Assembly (NCBI GenBank): GCA_026169195.1
Contig: JAPFEH010000038.1
Location: 1 to 64,000, forward strand
Length of the DNA: 64,000 nt
From: Dysosmobacter sp.
GTDB lineage: Bacteria > Bacillota > Clostridia > Oscillospirales > Oscillospiraceae
Reading direction: 5' to 3'
Positions 35,200 to 44,298 of this stretch are shown here, piece by piece; position 1 is the stretch's first letter; each line of letters opens with the position of its first letter. A program made the position numbers and the translations under genes. The notes beneath the pieces were generated by a model. The model searched no databases, had not been told where the DNA came from, and saw nothing but the letters and a program-made list of their open reading frames with translations.

Positions 35200-36036
35200 A
35201 TGAAAATCGGAATTGTCGGTCTGGGACTGATCGGCGGGTCCATGGCAAAGAGCATCAAAGCCCGCACAGCCCACACGGTCTACGGTGCGGATCTGGATCA
35301 CGAGACCATGATGCTGGCCAGAATGTGCGGGGCCATCGACGGGCCGCTGACAGAGGAGGCCCTGCCGCAATGCCAGCTGCTGCTGGTCGCCATTCGTCCC
35401 GCAGCAGCAGTGGAGTGGATCCGCACCCATGCCGGCAGCATCGGCAAATCTGCCATTGTTGTGGACCTTTGCGGTGTGAAGCGGACGGTGGTGAATGAAA
35501 TCACCCCCATTGCCCGGCAGTTTGGATTTTCGTATATCGGCGGACATCCCATGGCAGGCAGCGAACGAAGCGGGTTTACCGCCGCCAGCGACAGCCTGTA
35601 TGCGGGAGCGTCCATGATCCTGACGCCGGACAAGCGGACAGATATGCAGCTGCTGGAAACGCTCAAGGCCTTTTTCCTTGACATCGGCTTTGCAAATCTG
35701 ACCTTCTCGGATCCGGAGGAGCATGACCGGATCATCGCCTTTACCTCCCAGCTGGCGCATATCGTTTCCAGCGCTTATGTCAAGTCTCCCGAGGCGCAGC
35801 GCCGCAGGGGATTTTCAGCCGGCAGCTTTCAGGACATGACCCGGGTGGCCCGGCTGGACGAGGCCATGTGGACGGAACTGTTTCTGGATGATGCCGACTA
35901 TCTTACCAAAGAGCTGGACGTGCTGATCGGGCACCTGAATCAATATGCGGAGGCTCTGCGGAATCGGGACGGCGATACCCTTCAGGCGCTTTTGAAAGAG
36001 GGACGGGAAATGAAAGCCACCGCAGGCGGAAATTGA
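35200..36036 (+). CDS. tyrA: prephenate dehydrogenase
   Basis: Oxidative decarboxylation of prephenate to 4-hydroxyphenylpyruvate, the Tyr branch. 278 residues: NAD-binding GIVGLGLIGGSMAKS at the start, GGHPMAGSERSGF in the catalytic core, then the helical dimerisation domain (FTSQLAHIVSSAY). No C-terminal ACT domain, so feedback by Tyr is not obvious. The second ATG (35200) is chosen because GGAGGA lies 7 nt before it; the first overlaps the aroF stop. Confidence 0.93.
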   Translation: MKIGIVGLGLIGGSMAKSIKARTAHTVYGADLDHETMMLARMCGAIDGPLTEEALPQCQLLLVAIRPAAAVEWIRTHAGSIGKSAIVVDLCGVKRTVVNEITPIARQFGFSYIGGHPMAGSERSGFTAASDSLYAGASMILTPDKRTDMQLLETLKAFFLDIGFANLTFSDPEEHDRIIAFTSQLAHIVSSAYVKSPEAQRRRGFSAGSFQDMTRVARLDEAMWTELFLDDADYLTKELDVLIGHLNQYAEALRNRDGDTLQALLKEGREMKATAGGN

Positions 36037-36120
36037 CCGCTTTCCGGCAAGCCCCTCTGCGGGACGGCAGCCGCCTGCCGGCTGTGCGCCGTTCGATAGT
36101 TTTTCACAGGAAGGAGAGGC

Positions 36121-37191
36121 ATGATGTCCTCCATACAAACGATCCAAGTTCATACCCTGCCATCCTACGAGGTGACCATCGGAAGCGGTCTGCTGGCGGA
36201 TTGCGGTCAGCGGCTGCGGCGGGTGCTGCCCCTCTGCCGTGTGGCAGTGATTGCGGACAGCACGGTGGCTCCTTTATATTTGGAGCAGGTTTGCAGCAGT
36301 CTGCAGGCGGCCGGATTTTCCGTTTGCAGCTACTGTTTTCCCGCCGGAGAGCGCCACAAGAACATGACCACGTTTGCCGCCATTCTGGAATTTCTGGCGC
36401 AGCAGCACCTGACCCGCTCAGACTGTGTGGCGGCGCTGGGGGGCGGCGTGACCGGAGATATGGCGGGGTTTGCCGCTGCCTGCTATCTGCGGGGGATCCG
36501 GTATGTCCAGCTGCCCACCACGCTGCTCTCCGCCGTGGATTCCTCCGTGGGGGGGAAAACGGCCATCGATCTATCGGCGGGAAAAAATCTGGCGGGGGCC
36601 TTTTTGCAGCCTGCCGCCGTGATCTGTGATACGGACTGCCTCCGCTCCCTTCCGGCAGCGATGTTTGCAGATGGCGCGGCGGAGGCCGTCAAGACCGGAG
36701 TCTTGTCGGATGCGCAGTTCTTTTCCGACTTGGAGGACGGCGCGCTGACCAAAGCGCCGGAAGCGGTCATCGCCCGGTGTGTCCGGTATAAAGCCGGTGT
36801 GGTAGAGCGGGATGAAACCGAGCAGGGCGAACGGAAACTTCTGAATCTGGGGCACACCGTGGGCCACGCTATTGAGCGGTGCAGCGGCTATGCCATCCCC
36901 CACGGTCACGCCGTGGCGACGGGGCTGGCGGTTCTTGCGCGAAGCGCGGAAGCATTGGGATGGACGGAGGAGCCGGTGGCGGCCCGTATTGCCGCCTGTC
37001 TTGCAGAAAACGGCCTGCCCACTGGAACGGCGTATTCTGCCGAAGCCCTCGCGGATGCCGCCCTTGCGGATAAAAAGCGGATGGGGGACACCATCACGCT
37101 GGTGGTTCCCAAACGGATCGGCCGGTGTGAGCTGAAAAAAATTCCGGTGACGGAGCTGCTTCCTGTCATTCGGGCAGGACTGGAGGAGTGA
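36121..37191 (+). CDS. aroB: 3-dehydroquinate synthase
   Basis: Second shikimate step, NAD- and zinc-dependent cyclisation of DAHP. 356 residues. Motifs: FPAGERHKN, LGGGVTGDMAGFAAA, PTTLLSAVDSSVGGKTAID, the zinc-site region LLNLGHTVGHAIE and IPHGHAV. ATGATG start behind GGAAGGAG, 84 bp after tyrA. Confidence 0.97.
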   Translation: MMSSIQTIQVHTLPSYEVTIGSGLLADCGQRLRRVLPLCRVAVIADSTVAPLYLEQVCSSLQAAGFSVCSYCFPAGERHKNMTTFAAILEFLAQQHLTRSDCVAALGGGVTGDMAGFAAACYLRGIRYVQLPTTLLSAVDSSVGGKTAIDLSAGKNLAGAFLQPAAVICDTDCLRSLPAAMFADGAAEAVKTGVLSDAQFFSDLEDGALTKAPEAVIARCVRYKAGVVERDETEQGERKLLNLGHTVGHAIERCSGYAIPHGHAVATGLAVLARSAEALGWTEEPVAARIAACLAENGLPTGTAYSAEALADAALADKKRMGDTITLVVPKRIGRCELKKIPVTELLPVIRAGLEE

Positions 37192-37193
37192 AC

Positions 37194-38438
37194 ATGGACA
37201 TTCGCATTACGCCGGCAGCCCTGACCGGAACGGTGACGCCGCCGCCCAGCAAATCCATGGCCCACCGGCTGCTGATCACGGCTGCCCTGAGCGGCGGCCG
37301 CAGCGTGATTTCGGGCTTGGCAGACTCTCAGGACATTCTTGCCACCCGCCGCTGTCTCACCGCGCTGGGCGCCCGGATCGACGATGTAGCTCCGGGCACG
37401 GTGGAGGTACGGGGTTTGGGCAGCGCCATCGTGGAGGCCGGTCCCGCCCCGATTCTGGACTGCGGGGAGTCCGGCTCGACACTCCGCTTTTTGATTCCCG
37501 TGGCGCTGCTGGTGAACGGTCAGGCAGAATTTGTCGGCCACGGCCGGCTCATGGAGCGGCCATTGAAGCCCTATGAGACTCTGTTTCGGGAGAAGGGCAT
37601 CGTCTGGAAGCTGGAAAACGGCGTTCTGGATCTGGACGGCGGGAAGGGGTATGACGATTACGCCCTTTCCGCCGGAGCGTACCGCCTGCCGGGGAACGTA
37701 TCCAGTCAATTCTTCACGGGGCTGCTCTTTGTCCTGCCCCTTTTGGACGGGGACTCCATGCTGATTCCCACCACACCGCTGGAGAGCATCGGCTATCTCA
37801 ACATGACACGGGAGGCCCAGCAGCGGGCAGGGGTGGTCAGCGATTGGCAGGGGGACACGCTCCTGATCCCCGGAAACCAGCGCTACCAGCCCTTTGAAGC
37901 GGAGACGGAGGCGGACTGGTCTCAGGCGGCATTCTGGTACGCCGCTGCATTTTTGGATCATTCCGTGACGCTGTCCGGACTGAACCCCGCTTCTTCACAG
38001 GGCGATCAGGTCATCAGTGAACTTTACTGGAAGCTGGCGCGTCCCGGCGATACGGAGATCGACCTCTCCGGTTGTCCGGATCTTCTGCCGCCGCTGGCGG
38101 TCATGGCGGCGGTACGGTCCGGAACCACCCGCTTCGTGAATGCCGCCCGCCTGCGGATGAAGGAGAGCGACCGTCTCGCCACCACCGCCGCGCTGCTGAA
38201 GGCGTTGGGAGGACGGGTGGTGGAACGCCCCGACGGTCTGGATGTGCAGGGAGGCACCCGTTTTTCCGGCTGCACCGTGGACGGCGCCAATGACCACCGG
38301 ATCGTCATGGCGGCTGCCATCGCCGCCACCCGCGCGTCCCGTCCCGTTACCATTTCGGGAGCGGAGGCCGTCAACAAATCCTATCCCTCCTTCTGGGAGG
38401 AATATCAGCGTTTGGGAGGTGTCATCCATGTCCTCTGA
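37194..38438 (+). CDS. aroA: 3-phosphoshikimate 1-carboxyvinyltransferase (EPSP synthase)
   Basis: Joins PEP to shikimate 3-phosphate. 414 residues. PPSKSMAHRLLI at the N-terminus, CGESGSTLRFLIPVAL (the LxxGNAGTxxR-equivalent region with an ES for NA change typical of class II-like clostridial enzymes), RLRMKESDRLA and GANDHRIVMAAAI. The ATG at 37194 follows GGAGGAGTGAAC; a GTG two codons earlier overlaps the aroB stop. Confidence 0.96.
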   Translation: MDIRITPAALTGTVTPPPSKSMAHRLLITAALSGGRSVISGLADSQDILATRRCLTALGARIDDVAPGTVEVRGLGSAIVEAGPAPILDCGESGSTLRFLIPVALLVNGQAEFVGHGRLMERPLKPYETLFREKGIVWKLENGVLDLDGGKGYDDYALSAGAYRLPGNVSSQFFTGLLFVLPLLDGDSMLIPTTPLESIGYLNMTREAQQRAGVVSDWQGDTLLIPGNQRYQPFEAETEADWSQAAFWYAAAFLDHSVTLSGLNPASSQGDQVISELYWKLARPGDTEIDLSGCPDLLPPLAVMAAVRSGTTRFVNAARLRMKESDRLATTAALLKALGGRVVERPDGLDVQGGTRFSGCTVDGANDHRIVMAAAIAATRASRPVTISGAEAVNKSYPSFWEEYQRLGGVIHVL

Positions 38439-39519
38439 GTTCGGCCGTGTTTTGCGGGTATCCGTGTTCGGCCAGTCCCATGGACGGGCCATCGGCGTGA
38501 ACATCGACGGCCTGCCTGCCGGAGAGCCTGTGGATGAAGAGATGCTGCAGGCGTTTCTGAATCGCCGGAAGCCCGGCGGGAGTCCGCTGTCCACCGCCAG
38601 AAAGGAGGCGGACCGGCCCGTGTTCCTGTCCGGATTGGAAAATGGCAGGACCTGCGGCGCGCCGCTGTGCGCCATCATAGAAAACAGCGACCAGCACTCC
38701 GCAGATTATCAGGAGCTCTTTGACCTGCCCCGCCCCGCCCATGCGGATTATACGGCTTGGGTCAAGTGGGGCGGTCAGGCGGATATGCGGGGCGGCGGAC
38801 ACTTTTCCGGCCGCCTTACGGCGCCGCTTTGTATTGCCGGAGGCATTGCCAGACAGATTCTGGCCCGACGGGGGATTTTTCTAGGAGCGCACCTGAGCGC
38901 TGTGGGCACGGAGGAAGACCGGCGCTTTCCGCTGCATCCCACGGCCGCTTTGTTTGACGAGATCGCCGCAAAACCCTTTCCGGTGCTGGATGATGCGGCG
39001 GGAGAGCGGATGCAGGCTCTGATTCTGGAAGCCCGTCAGGCCGGCGATTCCGTGGGCGGCATTGTTGAATGCGCCGTTGTGGGGCTGCCTGCCGGCCTGG
39101 GCGATCCCATGTTTGACGGCATGGAAAACCGTCTGGCGGCGGCACTGTTCGGGATTCCGGCTGTCAAAGGCGTGGAGTTCGGCGCGGGCTTCGCGTCTGC
39201 CCGTCTCCGTGGATCGGAAAACAACGACCTCTTTGCGGTGGAACACGGACAGATCGTCACGGAGAGCAACCGGTCAGGCGGAATTCTGGGAGGCATCACC
39301 ACAGGGATGCCCGTGACCATGCGGGTGGCGGTAAAGCCCACGCCGTCCATTTCCCGACCGCAGCAGACGGTCCGGCTTTCCGCCATGGAACCGGCGGAGC
39401 TGACCATTCGCGGCCGGCATGACCCCTGTATCGCCCACCGGGCCGTTCCGGTGGTGGAAGCCGTCGCTGCGGCAGTAGTACTGGATTTGTTGTTGGAGGG
39501 ACATCATGGAACTTTCTGA
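38428..39519 (+). CDS. aroC: chorismate synthase
   Basis: FMN-dependent final common step giving chorismate. 363 residues. Motifs: RVSVFGQSHGRAIGV, RKPGGSPLSTARKE, ADYTAWVKWG, GGGHFSGRLTAPL, GVEFGAGFASA, NRSGGILGGITTGMP and RGRHDPCIAHRAVPV. The ATG overlaps the end of aroA by 11 nt. Confidence 0.97.
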   Translation: MSSEFGRVLRVSVFGQSHGRAIGVNIDGLPAGEPVDEEMLQAFLNRRKPGGSPLSTARKEADRPVFLSGLENGRTCGAPLCAIIENSDQHSADYQELFDLPRPAHADYTAWVKWGGQADMRGGGHFSGRLTAPLCIAGGIARQILARRGIFLGAHLSAVGTEEDRRFPLHPTAALFDEIAAKPFPVLDDAAGERMQALILEARQAGDSVGGIVECAVVGLPAGLGDPMFDGMENRLAAALFGIPAVKGVEFGAGFASARLRGSENNDLFAVEHGQIVTESNRSGGILGGITTGMPVTMRVAVKPTPSISRPQQTVRLSAMEPAELTIRGRHDPCIAHRAVPVVEAVAAAVVLDLLLEGHHGTF

Positions 39520-40642
39520 GATTCGAACCAAGATTGATGCTGTGGATGAGCAGCTGCTGAAGCTGTTTCTGGAGCGGATGTGTCTGGCGGAGGAGGTTGC
39601 CGCTTATAAAAACGAGCATCATCTGCCCATTCTCAATAAGGAGCGGGAGCGGGCTGTGCTGGCAAAGGTAACGGAACAGGCAGGAGACAAGGAACGCTAT
39701 GCCTATCACCTCTTTTCCACCCTGTTTGAGCTGGCGCGTTCCAGACAGGCGGAGCTGATTTCCGCGCCGACCCGTGTGGCCGCGCAGGTGGAGGCCTCGC
39801 TGGCTGCCGGTGATCCGGTTTTTCCGCAGACAGGTCTGGTGGCCTGTCAGGGCGTGGAGGGCGCCAACAGTCAGGTGGCCTGTGACCGGCTGCTGCCCCG
39901 CGGCAATCTGGTGTATGTGAAGACCTTTGACGCGGTGGTTGCCGCCGTGGAGTCCGGACTTTGCAAATTCGGCGTGCTGCCCATCGAAAACAGCTCCAAC
40001 GGCTCCGTCCGGGCAGTCTATGAGCTGCTGCGGGATCACCGGCTCTCTGTGGTGCGTTCCACCCGTCTGTGCATCCGCCATGAATTGCTGGCGCTGCCGG
40101 GCGTCAGGATGGAGGAAATTACGGAAATCTATTCCCATGAGCAGGCCATCGGCCAGTGCGGAAAGTTTTTGAACGGGCTCAACGGCGTGCGGGTGATCCC
40201 CTGCGACAACACTGCGGCGGCAGCCAGCATGGTTGCGGAAAGCGGGAATCGCCACGCAGCTGCCATTTCCTCCCATCCCTGCGCGGCGCTGTACGGACTG
40301 GAGTGCATTCATGAGGGGATTCAGGACAGCGATAACAACTATACCCGCTTTTTCTGCGTAACGAAGGATCCGGTCATTTATGCCGGCGCCAACCGGATCA
40401 GCCTGATTCTGGGCTGCGACAACAAGCCGGGCGCGCTGTATGAGATCCTGTCCAAGCTGGCGGCGCTGAATATCAACATGACCAAGCTGGAATCCTGTCC
40501 GGTCAGCGGACGGAATTTTGAATTCATGTTCTTCTTGGAGCTGGAGGCTTCCGTGCAGGAGCCGGGTGTGCTTTCCATGCTGCAGGAAATGGAGCGCAGC
40601 TGCGCCAGCTTCCATCTTCTGGGCAGCTATGCGGAAGTGTGA
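39506..40642 (+). CDS. pheA: bifunctional chorismate mutase / prephenate dehydratase
   Basis: P-protein of 378 residues: chorismate mutase (about 1-88, IRTKIDAVDEQLLKLFLERM, with the KNEHHLPILNKERE helix), prephenate dehydratase (about 105-285, GVEGANSQVA, LPIENSSNGSV, catalytic TRFF as NYTRFFCVT) and a C-terminal ACT domain (about 297-370, NKPGALYEILSKLAALNIN) expected to bind Phe. The second Phe-binding motif reads ESCP rather than ESRP. Overlaps aroC by 14 nt. Confidence 0.95.
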   Translation: MELSEIRTKIDAVDEQLLKLFLERMCLAEEVAAYKNEHHLPILNKERERAVLAKVTEQAGDKERYAYHLFSTLFELARSRQAELISAPTRVAAQVEASLAAGDPVFPQTGLVACQGVEGANSQVACDRLLPRGNLVYVKTFDAVVAAVESGLCKFGVLPIENSSNGSVRAVYELLRDHRLSVVRSTRLCIRHELLALPGVRMEEITEIYSHEQAIGQCGKFLNGLNGVRVIPCDNTAAAASMVAESGNRHAAAISSHPCAALYGLECIHEGIQDSDNNYTRFFCVTKDPVIYAGANRISLILGCDNKPGALYEILSKLAALNINMTKLESCPVSGRNFEFMFFLELEASVQEPGVLSMLQEMERSCASFHLLGSYAEV

Positions 40643-40645
40643 GCC

Positions 40646-41953
40646 ATGCCTGAAAAGATCTATGGACTGCTGGGCCGCAAACTGGGTCACAGCTGGTCCG
40701 TGCCGATCCATACGGCGCTGGGCTGCGGAGACTACCGCCTTTATGAGCGGGAGCCGGAGGAGCTGGAGGCGTTTCTCCGGAACGCTGACATTGGCGGACT
40801 GAATGTTACCATTCCCTATAAGCGGGCGGTGATGCCCTGCTGCGACGTGATCGATCCCGTGGCGCAGGCCATCGGCAGCGTCAATACCCTGACCCGCCGG
40901 CCGGACGGAAAGCTGTATGCCTTCAACACCGATGCCGCAGGCTTTCGCTATATGGCAGAGCGGGCCGGCATTTCCTTTGCGGGGAAAAAGGCGGTCATTC
41001 TGGGCACCGGAGGCGCCTCGCTGACGGCGCAGGCGGTGGCGCGGAGCATGGGAGCCGGAGCGGTGGCGGTCATCTCCCGCTCCGGACCGGATCACTATGG
41101 AAATCTGAGCCGCCATGCTGACGCAGAGATCGTGGTCAACACCACTCCGGTGGGGATGTTCCCCGACACCGGAGCTTCTCCGGTGGACCTGACGGTGTTT
41201 CCCAAGTGTGCCGGTGTGCTGGATGTGATCTACAATCCCCGCCGCACCGCGCTGCTGCTACAGGCAGAGAAGCTGGGAATTCCCTGCTCGGACGGTCTTC
41301 CCATGCTGGTGGCACAGGCCAAAGCCGCAGAGGAGCATTTTTTTGAACGGACGATTCCGGACAGCGAAAACGAGCGTATTCTGGCACAGCTGCGGCGGGA
41401 GACCGGAAACATCATTTTAATCGGAATGCCCGGCTGCGGCAAGAGCACCGTGGGAAAGGCCCTGTCAGCCCTGACAGGGCGGGAGGCCATCGATCTGGAT
41501 GAATGGATCGTGGAAAAGGCCGGACGGACGATTCCGGAGATTTTTGCGTCAGGCGGCGAGGCGGAATTCCGCGCCTTGGAGCGGGAGGCTGTGACTGAGA
41601 CCGGAAAGCTCTCCGGAAAAATTTTGCTGACCGGCGGTGGTGTGGTGAAGGATGCGCGCAACTATGCGCCGCTCCATCAAAACGGGCGGATCTATCATCT
41701 GGTGCGGGATCTGGCGCTGCTGCCCACAGAGGGGAGACCGCTGTCGCAAAACGCGGACCTTGCGGCGATGTGGGCAGAGCGGTCACCGCTGTATGCGGGG
41801 TTCCGGGATGCTGTGATCGACAATTCCGGCGCGGTGGAGGATACCGCTGCCGCCATTTGGAGGGATTTTTGTGAAGATACTGGTGCTCAACGGCCCGAAC
41901 ATGAACCTGCTGGGCATCCGCCAGCCGGAGATTTACGGCAGGACGACGTATGA
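40646..41953 (+). CDS. fused shikimate dehydrogenase - shikimate kinase
   Basis: 435 residues joining two pathway steps. The N-terminal part (about 1-250) is AroE: LGHSWSVPIHTALG, the substrate site NVTIPYKRAVM, NTDAAGF and the NADP loop LGTGGASLTAQA. The C-terminal part (about 255-420) is AroK: Walker A LIGMPGCGKSTVGKAL, DLDEWIVEKAG, and GGGVVKDARN. Both sets of key residues look intact, so it should convert 3-dehydroshikimate to shikimate 3-phosphate. The last 28 residues overlap aroQ in another frame and are low-complexity, so they may be dispensable. Confidence 0.93.
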   Translation: MPEKIYGLLGRKLGHSWSVPIHTALGCGDYRLYEREPEELEAFLRNADIGGLNVTIPYKRAVMPCCDVIDPVAQAIGSVNTLTRRPDGKLYAFNTDAAGFRYMAERAGISFAGKKAVILGTGGASLTAQAVARSMGAGAVAVISRSGPDHYGNLSRHADAEIVVNTTPVGMFPDTGASPVDLTVFPKCAGVLDVIYNPRRTALLLQAEKLGIPCSDGLPMLVAQAKAAEEHFFERTIPDSENERILAQLRRETGNIILIGMPGCGKSTVGKALSALTGREAIDLDEWIVEKAGRTIPEIFASGGEAEFRALEREAVTETGKLSGKILLTGGGVVKDARNYAPLHQNGRIYHLVRDLALLPTEGRPLSQNADLAAMWAERSPLYAGFRDAVIDNSGAVEDTAAAIWRDFCEDTGAQRPEHEPAGHPPAGDLRQDDV

Positions 41954-42308
41954 AGACCTGTGCGGCATGATCCGCGCGGAAGCGGAGCGGCTTGGAATAC
42001 AGGTGTCCTTTTTTCAATCCAACCATGAAGGGGCGCTGGTGGATGCCATTCATCAGGCGTATTTTGACGGGGTGGACGGCATCGTCTTCAATCCCGCCGC
42101 CTACACCCACACCAGCGTGGCGCTGCTGGACGCCGTGAAGTCCGTGGGCATCCCCACGGTAGAGGTCCACATCTCCGATCCGGACCAGCGGGAGGAGTTC
42201 CGACACGTGTCCTATATCCGCGCCGCCTGCACCGCCACCATCCGGGGGCATGGTCTGGAGGGATATCTGGAGGCGCTGCGGCTGCTGGCGGAAAAAAGCT
42301 CCGGTTGA
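41871..42308 (+). CDS. aroQ: 3-dehydroquinate dehydratase, type II
   Basis: Third shikimate step. 145 residues of the dodecameric type II class: LVLNGPNMNLLGIRQPEIYG with the catalytic Tyr loop, SNHEGALVDAIH, NPAAYTHTSVALLDA, EVHISDPDQREEFRH and GHGLEGYLEAL. GTG start with GGAGGGA 5-7 nt upstream, lying 83 nt inside the end of the aroE/K gene. Last gene of the operon. Confidence 0.96.
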   Translation: MKILVLNGPNMNLLGIRQPEIYGRTTYEDLCGMIRAEAERLGIQVSFFQSNHEGALVDAIHQAYFDGVDGIVFNPAAYTHTSVALLDAVKSVGIPTVEVHISDPDQREEFRHVSYIRAACTATIRGHGLEGYLEALRLLAEKSSG

Positions 42309-42446
42309 GCCGTTTGCCATTTCGGAGCTGCTGCCGTTTTTTGGAAAGGCATCTCCGGTTGTCTTTGCGGAGGGAGACTGCCGCAGGGACCGCCCTTATC
42401 CGGAGCGGCGCTGAACAGGCCGCAGGCCCCTGCACCGGACTGGAAA

Positions 42447-42486
42447 ATGAAAACAACCGCAGGCTATGGCCTGCGGTTGTTTTCAT
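42447..42486 (+). terminator. terminator of the aromatic operon
   Basis: Perfect 18-bp stem (ATGAAAACAACCGCAGGC arm, loop TATG) ending in a T-rich arm, 138 bp after aroQ. The stretch 42309-42446 contains no recognisable gene. Confidence 0.8.
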
Positions 42487-42571
42487 TTATACGGATGGAT
42501 CTTGCTGAGAACTCATGACCATGCTTCCGCATTCTGCCGTCTGCGGATCGTTTTTGGGGAGAGACCGTCTC

Positions 42572-43636
42572 TTACTTCAGGGCCTCATAGGCAGTCAATG
42601 CCTCACGGATCGCTGCCTTGTCGCTGTCCTTCACGGTGAGGTCATGCCAGTAGTCATCCCCCTCAAAGCGGATGATGGTTTCCTTCGAGTTTGCAATTGC
42701 CCGCAGCATCTTGATGTCGGCATCATATACATCCACATCAATGTACTCCCAGACATCGCCGCCGCCGTTGTCATGAACCATATCGAAATAGTTGAAACTC
42801 TTGTTGAAGCGTTCCTCGTCAGCGGCAACGGTGACATGATCGAAAAACACCCAGTCATCGCCGGTGTAGTTATAGACCATCCGCAGCCAGACCCGGTTGG
42901 CATCCCGACCGATGTAGGGCAGGAGGAAGCAGCGCTGATCCGCAGCCCAGCTGCCGTTGGAATAGAACTTCCATGCGGAGGGATAGTAGAAGCTCATGCC
43001 CCGCACCTTGTCCTCGTTCTTGCGCATCTTGCTCAGCAGATTCTCTGCCTGCTGCTGCTTCAGCGTCTCCAGAGTCTGCGCCGCGGTCTCCAGCGCTGCG
43101 GCATTCGATACCTTGGCGGCATCTTCAGAGGGGAGCGTTTTCAGCATGTTCTGCGCGGCTTGAATGGCTTCGCCGTCCTCCAGCGTCACCTCGCCGATGG
43201 CGTCGATCAGCTCGGTGGCTTTCTGGATCCGCAGATCACGGATGGCCGTCTCGGCGGCAGTCAGCCGGTCTGCATTGGTCACAGCGGCCTGCACCTCGGC
43301 AGAAGCGCCGTCATAGGCGGTACGGGCGGCGGCAATGACATCACCGCTGTCCAGCGTGACGGTGCCGATGGCGTTGATCGCATCCTCCACAACCAGAGCC
43401 TCATAGGCGGTGCGGGCATAGGTCAGCTCACCAGCGCCTTCCACCTGCTTGCGATCTTCCTCGGTCAGACCGGCCAGCGCGTCCTCGGCCTCGGCAATCC
43501 GGCTCTCACTGTCCAGCGTTACCTCCCCGATGGCGGTGATCTGATCGTCTACGCTCTGGGCAGCCTCGCTTTTGCCGCAGGCGGACAGGGACAGAATCAT
43601 CACCCATACAAGCGTCAGCGACAACAACTGTTTCAT
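42572..43636 (-). CDS. lipoprotein with three helical repeats
   Basis: 354 residues. Lipoprotein signal ending LSLSACG (Cys20). Residues about 28-190 hold three repeats of about 53 residues, each starting AIGEVTLDSG-like and followed by a helix pair (IAEAEDALAGL, VIAAARTAYDGA, AIQAAQNMLKTL), resembling the small helical repeats common in clostridial surface proteins. The C-terminal 130 residues (from about 215, MSFYYPSAWKFYSN) form a separate, probably beta-rich domain with many aromatic residues that I do not recognise. Convergent with aroQ; 81 bp downstream of the XRE gene on the same strand. Confidence 0.8.
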   Translation of the reverse strand: MKQLLSLTLVWVMILSLSACGKSEAAQSVDDQITAIGEVTLDSESRIAEAEDALAGLTEEDRKQVEGAGELTYARTAYEALVVEDAINAIGTVTLDSGDVIAAARTAYDGASAEVQAAVTNADRLTAAETAIRDLRIQKATELIDAIGEVTLEDGEAIQAAQNMLKTLPSEDAAKVSNAAALETAAQTLETLKQQQAENLLSKMRKNEDKVRGMSFYYPSAWKFYSNGSWAADQRCFLLPYIGRDANRVWLRMVYNYTGDDWVFFDHVTVAADEERFNKSFNYFDMVHDNGGGDVWEYIDVDVYDADIKMLRAIANSKETIIRFEGDDYWHDLTVKDSDKAAIREALTAYEALK

Positions 43637-43717
43637 CTCGTCTTCCTCCTGTCAATACACATATTTTTTATTTGCAGCGCGGCCAGCCACGCCGACAAAT
43701 CCGGTTACGGAGTGTAA

Positions 43718-44143
43718 TTAAAGCAAGGTCTGCTCCTGTTCAGCGAAAAGCTTGTCATTGATTTCCTCCAGCGGCAGCTGATGGACAAGGCCGTAGCTGA
43801 TAATGGCATCCCGTCTGGTGCGGGGGTACAGCTGCGCATACGACCCCTGTGTCAAAATGCGCTGCGTCTCCTCCAGCGTGGCGCCAAGCCCGATGCAGAT
43901 GCACAGCAGCCGGTCCCGCGAGGGATTCCGCCGCCCTGCGAACACCTGATGCAGATAAACCTCACTGATGCCGGCACGGCGAGCCAGCTCTGCCTTGGTC
44001 AGATCCTTCTTCGCGTAAAGCTGTGCCAACAGCTCCGTTACGCCTTTCTCGGAAAAGAAGGGCTCGTTGGCATGGAGATAGGCATCAAAGCTGGGTTTGC
44101 TCATCAGCTCATGGATCAGATCATCCGTTGATTTCCGGTTCAC
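43718..44143 (-). CDS. XRE-type helix-turn-helix protein
   Basis: 141 residues with a central Cro/CI helix-turn-helix (about 48-80, LTKAELARRAGISEVYLHQVFAG) and flanking helices. GTG start at 44143 with GGAGG 8 nt upstream; open sequence further upstream lacks a start site. Divergent from the kinase gene, with the shared promoter region between them (44144-44298, with an AT-rich core around 44229-44245), so it may regulate the kinase operon and the lipoprotein. Confidence 0.82.
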   Translation of the reverse strand: MNRKSTDDLIHELMSKPSFDAYLHANEPFFSEKGVTELLAQLYAKKDLTKAELARRAGISEVYLHQVFAGRRNPSRDRLLCICIGLGATLEETQRILTQGSYAQLYPRTRRDAIISYGLVHQLPLEEINDKLFAEQEQTLL

Positions 44144-44298
44144 GTTTCCGCCTCCGTTTCCCTGATGCTGCGCCGGCGCGGCAGGGCGAAACCGGCAAGA
44201 TCCGGGTTGCCCTCTGCGCGCCGCCGGTATATACTTAACATATAACACTTTTGTGTGCGAAACAATATGCTGACAGCATAGTATCGAGGGTTTTTGTC

